The translations under genes and the position numbers were made by a program. A stretch of 64,000 nucleotides of DNA from Neckera pumila (taxonomy: Eukaryota; Streptophyta; Bryopsida; Hypnales; Neckeraceae), in the NCBI GenBank assembly GCA_963969595.1, contig OZ018412.1, forward strand, positions 6,202,501 through 6,266,500. The letters are read 5' to 3'. The notes beneath the pieces are model-generated. The model did not search any database. It worked only from the letters and a program-made list of their open reading frames with translations, and was not told the DNA's origin. Below, piece by piece: positions 60,430 to 64,000 of this stretch (its first letter is position 1; every line of letters starts with the position of its first letter).

Positions 60430-60830
60430 TTACTTTGCCCCAAACAGATTGGCTATGGGGACCCTTGACAAACGCGTGAGAGCCCTCTCATTGGCTACGA
60501 CCCTTGTGTCTCCGCGTCAGCTTACATAGTCGCCCACTTGGACTCTGCCTCCGCGTCGTCTCCTTCCTCATCACTTCTACAAGTACTCTGGCTCTCCTCA
60601 CGTTCTTCACCATTCCACAAGTTCCAGATCTTCGTCGCACAATCGGAGAACAAATTTCGACGCGAGCACTAAGTTACCTCACATTCCGTAAATAAACCGA
60701 GTTCGCTGCTGTTTATTTTTTTGAGAGAATCATCGAGAACCAAGCGTTTGGCTTGATCGCATCGCATCGCTTCGCATCGGAGAAGGTCGAGTTCTATTGA
60801 AGCTTCGTGACACTAGCGATATTTGCCAAG
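60430..60830 (+). promoter_or_regulatory. Promoter and 5' UTR region of RAMP4
   Basis: GC-rich relative to the flanking DNA, with CT-rich leader segments around 60535-60630. No clear TATA box is identified, and no other gene is recognised here. The transposon-like inverted repeats end at about 60425. Confidence 0.45.
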
Positions 60831-61037
60831 ATGACGACCTCCAAGAGGCTGGCTGACAAGAAGAGCGCCAAGTTCCAGAAGAACGTGCACAGGAGGGGTA
60901 ATGTTCCGGAGACGACGCTGAAGAAGAAGAGTCAGTATCCTGTGGGGCCCATGGTTCTGGGCCTGTTCGTGTTCGTCGTTGTGGGATCGTCTTTAATTCA
61001 GATCTTTCGGTCTGCTACCAGTGGCGGCATGGCGTGA
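60831..61037 (+). CDS. RAMP4: RAMP4/SERP-family ER membrane protein
   Basis: Complete 68-residue, single-exon protein of the ribosome-associated membrane protein 4 family. It associates with the Sec61 translocon and protects nascent membrane proteins during ER stress. The N-terminal half is basic and cytosolic (MTTSKRLADKKSAKFQKNVH). The family signature GNVPETTLKKKSQYPVGP spans residues 23-40. One C-terminal transmembrane helix lies at about 41-57 (MVLGLFVFVVVGSSLIQ), and the protein ends with RSATSGGMA, typical of plant members. It is tail-anchored with no signal peptide. Length and termini fit the family exactly. The ATG is the first in frame, after a GC-rich leader. A 165-bp tandem duplication follows in the 3' flank. 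Confidence 0.97.
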   Translation: MTTSKRLADKKSAKFQKNVHRRGNVPETTLKKKSQYPVGPMVLGLFVFVVVGSSLIQIFRSATSGGMA

Positions 61038-61167
61038 GATGAAGAAGTAGGAGATATGTTTAGCGTAGTGCCCACCAGGGTTGGGCCATTCTTTTGACGT
61101 TTCCTTGAGGGGAAACGCACATCGAGGGTTTCGTTGGAGGCCTTCTTATTGGTGTCGCATTGGGAGG

Positions 61168-61497
61168 ATGTTGCTCTCCTCATTTTTTATAAACTTTTGA
61201 GACTTTCAATCTGAAGATTGACACTGTTTATCGCGCTTGAGCATTTCGTTGGTCAAGGCTCTGTTTTTTGTATTGGTTTGTTCATGGTTAGGGTTTTCTC
61301 ATCTCACTCTCTTCTCCTTGGTTCATGGGAGCATGTTGCTCTCCTCATTTTTTATAAACTTTTGAGACTTTCAATCTGAAGATTGACACTGTTTATCGCG
61401 CTTGAGCATTTCGTTGGTCAAGGCTCTGTTTTTTGTATTGGTTTGTTCATGGTTAGGGTTTTCTCATCTCACTCTCTTCTCCTTGGTTCATGGGAGC
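61168..61497. repeat. 165-bp tandem duplication in the RAMP4 3' flank
   Basis: Copies 61168-61332 and 61333-61497 appear identical, starting ATGTTGCTCTCCTCATTTTT and ending CATGGGAGC. The identity implies a recent event, ongoing conversion, or an assembly artefact. It probably duplicates the 3' UTR and polyadenylation region. Confidence 0.95.
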
Positions 61498-62221
61498 AAC
61501 ACAGATGCGAAATATCGGCATAGGTATCCGTGGAGTTTGTAGCGTTTCTATTTCGTACCTTGCCGATTTGTTTCACAGATGCATCATTGCTGTTGCTTGT
61601 GTAAATTGGAGGCATGTTTGCAATTCAAAGTGCACTACCGATTTGTGTCAATCTTTTCGTCTATTCTGATACCTTTAGCATTGTCTAATACACGCGGTGA
61701 GCCGTGGCGACCTTTTCAGCTCAAGCCAAGTCCTCATCAGTTCTTGTTCTTTAAATTTGCTGATTGCCAGCAAATTAGGTCAAGGACGTCGGCATTCAAG
61801 CTGCTGGCGCTACAAATGCGAAACTCATCATCATCCCGCCCTTTTGACGTCGGTTTGGGCAGTAACGGCGTGTATCGTATGATACGTAAAATTACTTCTG
61901 AGAGACACTGGAGTCCAGTCTCTGAAACGATAGGTGTGAATTGAGAACAGAGGGTATAGGGAATTTGCGAATGAAATGCCATTGTTCTTGACAGAATCTC
62001 CTCGATCTTAAAATAACAATTGACGCATACACGGCCCTTGCTCCTCTTCATTTACGCCCCACTTACTATAGCTACTCAAGCGGCCGTTTAACATTGCAGT
62101 TTTTTCATCATGCAGATTAGGGTTTACGTCGACATTACAAAATTGAGTCATATTAGAGAAAACGATCACGGTAGTGCCCGTATGAGCAGAATTGCGTGTT
62201 AGAATTGCGCCCTGTGGAGCG
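61498..62221 (+). other. Intergenic DNA and KDO8P synthase leader
   Basis: No separate gene recognised. Open frames on both strands (61579-61944, 61737-62051) lack domains. The KDO8P synthase promoter and 5' UTR must lie at the right end. Confidence 0.4.
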
Positions 62222-63109
62222 ATGGCGGGGTCGGCGCCCTACTCCGACTTCTTCACAGAGCTGAAGTCGTCGGAGCCTTTCTTCGTCATTGCGGGTCCCA
62301 ACGTGATCGAGTCCCCCGAGCATTGTTTGAAAATGGCGCGTCAGATTAAGTCCGTGACGGATGCTTTAGGGTTAAAGCTCATTTTCAAGTCTAGTTTCGA
62401 CAAGGCTAATCGGACTTCCGCAGCTTCCTTTCGCGGTCCAGGTTTGGAAGAAGGTCTGAAGGTTCTGGAACTCGTGAAGCAGACCTACAATATTCCCATC
62501 GTAACCGACGTCCACGAACCTTCCCAATGCGAGGCCGTGGCGAGCGTGGTGGACATTCTCCAGATTCCAGCCTTTCTGTGCCGCCAGACCGACCTGTTGG
62601 TCGCAGCTGCCAAGACAGGGAAAGTCATCAACATCAAGAAGGGTCAGTTCTGCTCTTCCTCCGTGATGCGAAACTCGGCTGACAAAGTCCGACTCACTGG
62701 AAACCCGAACGTCATGGTGTGCGAGAGGGGCACCATGTTTGGATACAATGACCTGATTGTGGACCCGCGGAACTTGGAGTGGATGCGAGAAGCGGGGGCT
62801 CCTGTTGTTGCGGACGTCACGCATGCTCTGCAACAGCCGGCGGGGCAGAAGTTGGACGGAGGCGGGGTTGCGAGTGGGGGCTTGCGGGAGCTCATCCCGT
62901 GTGTTGCGCGCGCATGCGTGGCGGTCGGAGTGGACGGGATTTTCATGGAGGTTCACGACAACCCCAAGGAGGCGCCCTGTGATGGGCCGACGCAATGGCC
63001 GCTAAGACACCTCAAGAGCTTGCTGGAGGAGATGATGGACATTGCCAGGGTCACCAAAGGCAAGGAAAAGATGATGATCGATCTCACTCCTGTTGGCGAA
63101 GACTTTTAG
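62222..63109 (+). CDS. KDSA: 3-deoxy-D-manno-octulosonate 8-phosphate synthase, intronless
   Basis: 295-residue enzyme condensing phosphoenolpyruvate with D-arabinose 5-phosphate to KDO8P, the precursor of Kdo in the pectin rhamnogalacturonan II; it is expected in the cytosol. I chose the ATG at 62222 because the plant protein starts just before the FF-x-L-K-x-x-EPFF block; the frame extends upstream without another ATG. Conserved blocks are AGPNVIES (24-31), KSSFDKANRTS, SFRGPG, IVTDVHE, QIPAFLCRQTDLL, NIKKGQFC, CERGTMFGYNDLIVDPRN, DVTHALQQPAG, DGGGVASGG and DGPTQWPL. Asn in AGPNVIES is the metal-independent class residue. The full length matches plant KDSA. The lack of introns is notable because angiosperm KDSA genes are intron-rich. 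A duplicated copy of its 3' end follows. Confidence 0.98.
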   Translation: MAGSAPYSDFFTELKSSEPFFVIAGPNVIESPEHCLKMARQIKSVTDALGLKLIFKSSFDKANRTSAASFRGPGLEEGLKVLELVKQTYNIPIVTDVHEPSQCEAVASVVDILQIPAFLCRQTDLLVAAAKTGKVINIKKGQFCSSSVMRNSADKVRLTGNPNVMVCERGTMFGYNDLIVDPRNLEWMREAGAPVVADVTHALQQPAGQKLDGGGVASGGLRELIPCVARACVAVGVDGIFMEVHDNPKEAPCDGPTQWPLRHLKSLLEEMMDIARVTKGKEKMMIDLTPVGEDF

Positions 63110-63265
63110 GTTCCACAAGCGCAATTGAACTCGTGGCTAGATTTTTTCAGTTAGGGCAAGAGTTGTAACTGAATGTCCAGATTTGAATCCTGTCCATTGT
63201 CAGATTTTGAATAATTTACTGCGCCTATGATCATTGAGATATCGACCAAAGCATGAGGACAGTTA

Positions 63266-63490
63266 GACATTGCCAGGGTCACCAAGGGCAATGAAAAGAT
63301 TCTGATTGATCTCACTCCTGTTGGCGAAGACTTTCAATTTCCACAAGCTCGTGGCTAGGTCACTTCATTTAGGTCCAGAGTTGTGATTGAATGTCCAGAT
63401 TTGAATCCTGTCTATTGGATATGGAGCAATTTGCCTATGCAGATTTGAATAATGTACTGCGCCGATGATTCATGATTACTGAGATGTCGA
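63266..63490 (+). pseudogene. Tandem duplicate of the KDSA 3' end
   Basis: 63266-63490 repeats 63038-63246: the final coding stretch (IARVTKGN, then IDLTPVGEDF) plus 3' UTR. Here the stop is mutated, so the frame would run on a few residues (QFPQARG, then stop). It carries substitutions and small indels, so it is older than the RAMP4 duplication. It has no promoter or start. Confidence 0.9.
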
Positions 63491-64000
63491 TTTCTGCACT
63501 AAACCCTAAACCCATGTGCAATTCAAGTGGCTCTGTATTGCGTAGTCATTATATTACCATCCGCAACAACAAAAGAAGCGAAGACGGAGAGATGGAGTGT
63601 TCACCAGGGTTGAGTAGGGCTGAGAAACTCACCGGACCTCAGATGAGTGCCAAGCACACGAAGTCACCACGCCGCCCAAGAAGACAAGTCCAGTGAAAGT
63701 GCCCCTCGTCCCGTCCCCTGCAGACGCTACCAGCGCGAATTAAAGAAATCCAACCGACTTCTTTCCGAGCGGCCGATCCAACACCTCCAGCAGTGGACTG
63801 AGCGTCCTTGCCACTCATCAGCAGCAAGCGACATCCGTCTATCGACGAACTATTTCGAAAGAAGGCACGATTGACGAGTGCGCATTGATCAGAAGCAGGA
63901 GGAGGACTGGTTGCCGGCGGCGCAAGACACGGGTGAAAACCCTTGCCAGCCCTACTGACAAGACGCAATATGGTAATGGTAGGACTGTATTGGTCGCACT
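63491..64000. other. GC-richer terminal stretch, gene status unknown
   Basis: GC content is gene-like from about 63560 to the window end. Overlapping frames exist on both strands (63639-63968 minus, 63472-63696 and 63647-63874 plus), none with a recognisable domain. It could be the promoter or a first exon of a gene continuing past the window. Confidence 0.35.

Noticed and set aside
62192..62221. Upstream extension of KDSA
   Set aside because: It starts at TTG; the first ATG at 62222 fits the plant protein start.
62372..62995. 207-residue minus-strand frame
   Set aside because: Antisense shadow of KDO8P synthase; no domain.

Overview
The window looks like nuclear DNA of a land plant, most likely a seedless one (a bryophyte is my first guess). 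It has plant-type spliceosomal genes (TIM10, LPA1), plant RAMP4 and KDO8P synthase, a TIR-NB-LRR resistance-gene relic and plant transposons (Copia, PIF/Harbinger, LINE). The histone H3 has Ala31 and Ser87 like plant H3.1 but Tyr41 rather than the Phe41 of vascular-plant H3.1, which argues against a seed plant. The DNA between genes is very AT-rich and packed with inverted-repeat elements, while genes are local GC-rich islands.

Layout. 1-2.5 kb: a five-exon TIM10 gene (+) whose short exons are invisible to ORF calling. 4.7-5.2 kb: an intronless histone H3 gene (-), with a transposon-like element ending about 270 bp upstream of its start codon. 5.4-15 kb: repeats, including TTAA-flanked inverted-repeat elements, two LINE 3' ends with 16-bp target duplications, and a 242-bp tandem duplication. 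16.1-21.7 kb: a seven-exon LPA1-type P-loop NTPase gene (-), with a GC-rich probable promoter/5' UTR up to about 23.2 kb. 23.3-34.9 kb: gene-poor, with MITEs of at least four kinds.

34.9-53.7 kb is one nested structure. A TIR-NB-LRR pseudogene (-) has its TIR and NB-ARC parts at 51.5-53.7 kb and its LRR part at 34.9-36.7 kb. Between them sits a 14.6-kb Copia retrotransposon (matching LTRs, TTTCA duplication, initiator-Met tRNA primer site). Inside the Copia, between gag zinc knuckle and protease, sits a 9.4-kb dead PIF/Harbinger transposon (TTA duplication, DDE transposase and accessory ORF remnants). Inside the Harbinger are a 1.75-kb palindromic TTAA element and a 236-bp foldback MITE.

53.7-60.4 kb: AT-rich, with a 179-bp tandem repeat, a long AC microsatellite and a large inverted repeat. 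60.8-63.1 kb: two housekeeping genes (+), RAMP4 (translocon/ER stress) and an intronless KDO8P synthase (cell-wall rhamnogalacturonan II sugar). Each is followed by a small tandem duplication of its 3' region.

The intact genes are unrelated housekeeping functions; I see no operon-like or cluster logic. I found no wholly new molecular system. The most unusual material is the TTAA-flanked family with CCCCTAAAG ends, the hairpin MITE pair with 3-bp duplications, and the fully readable nesting history.
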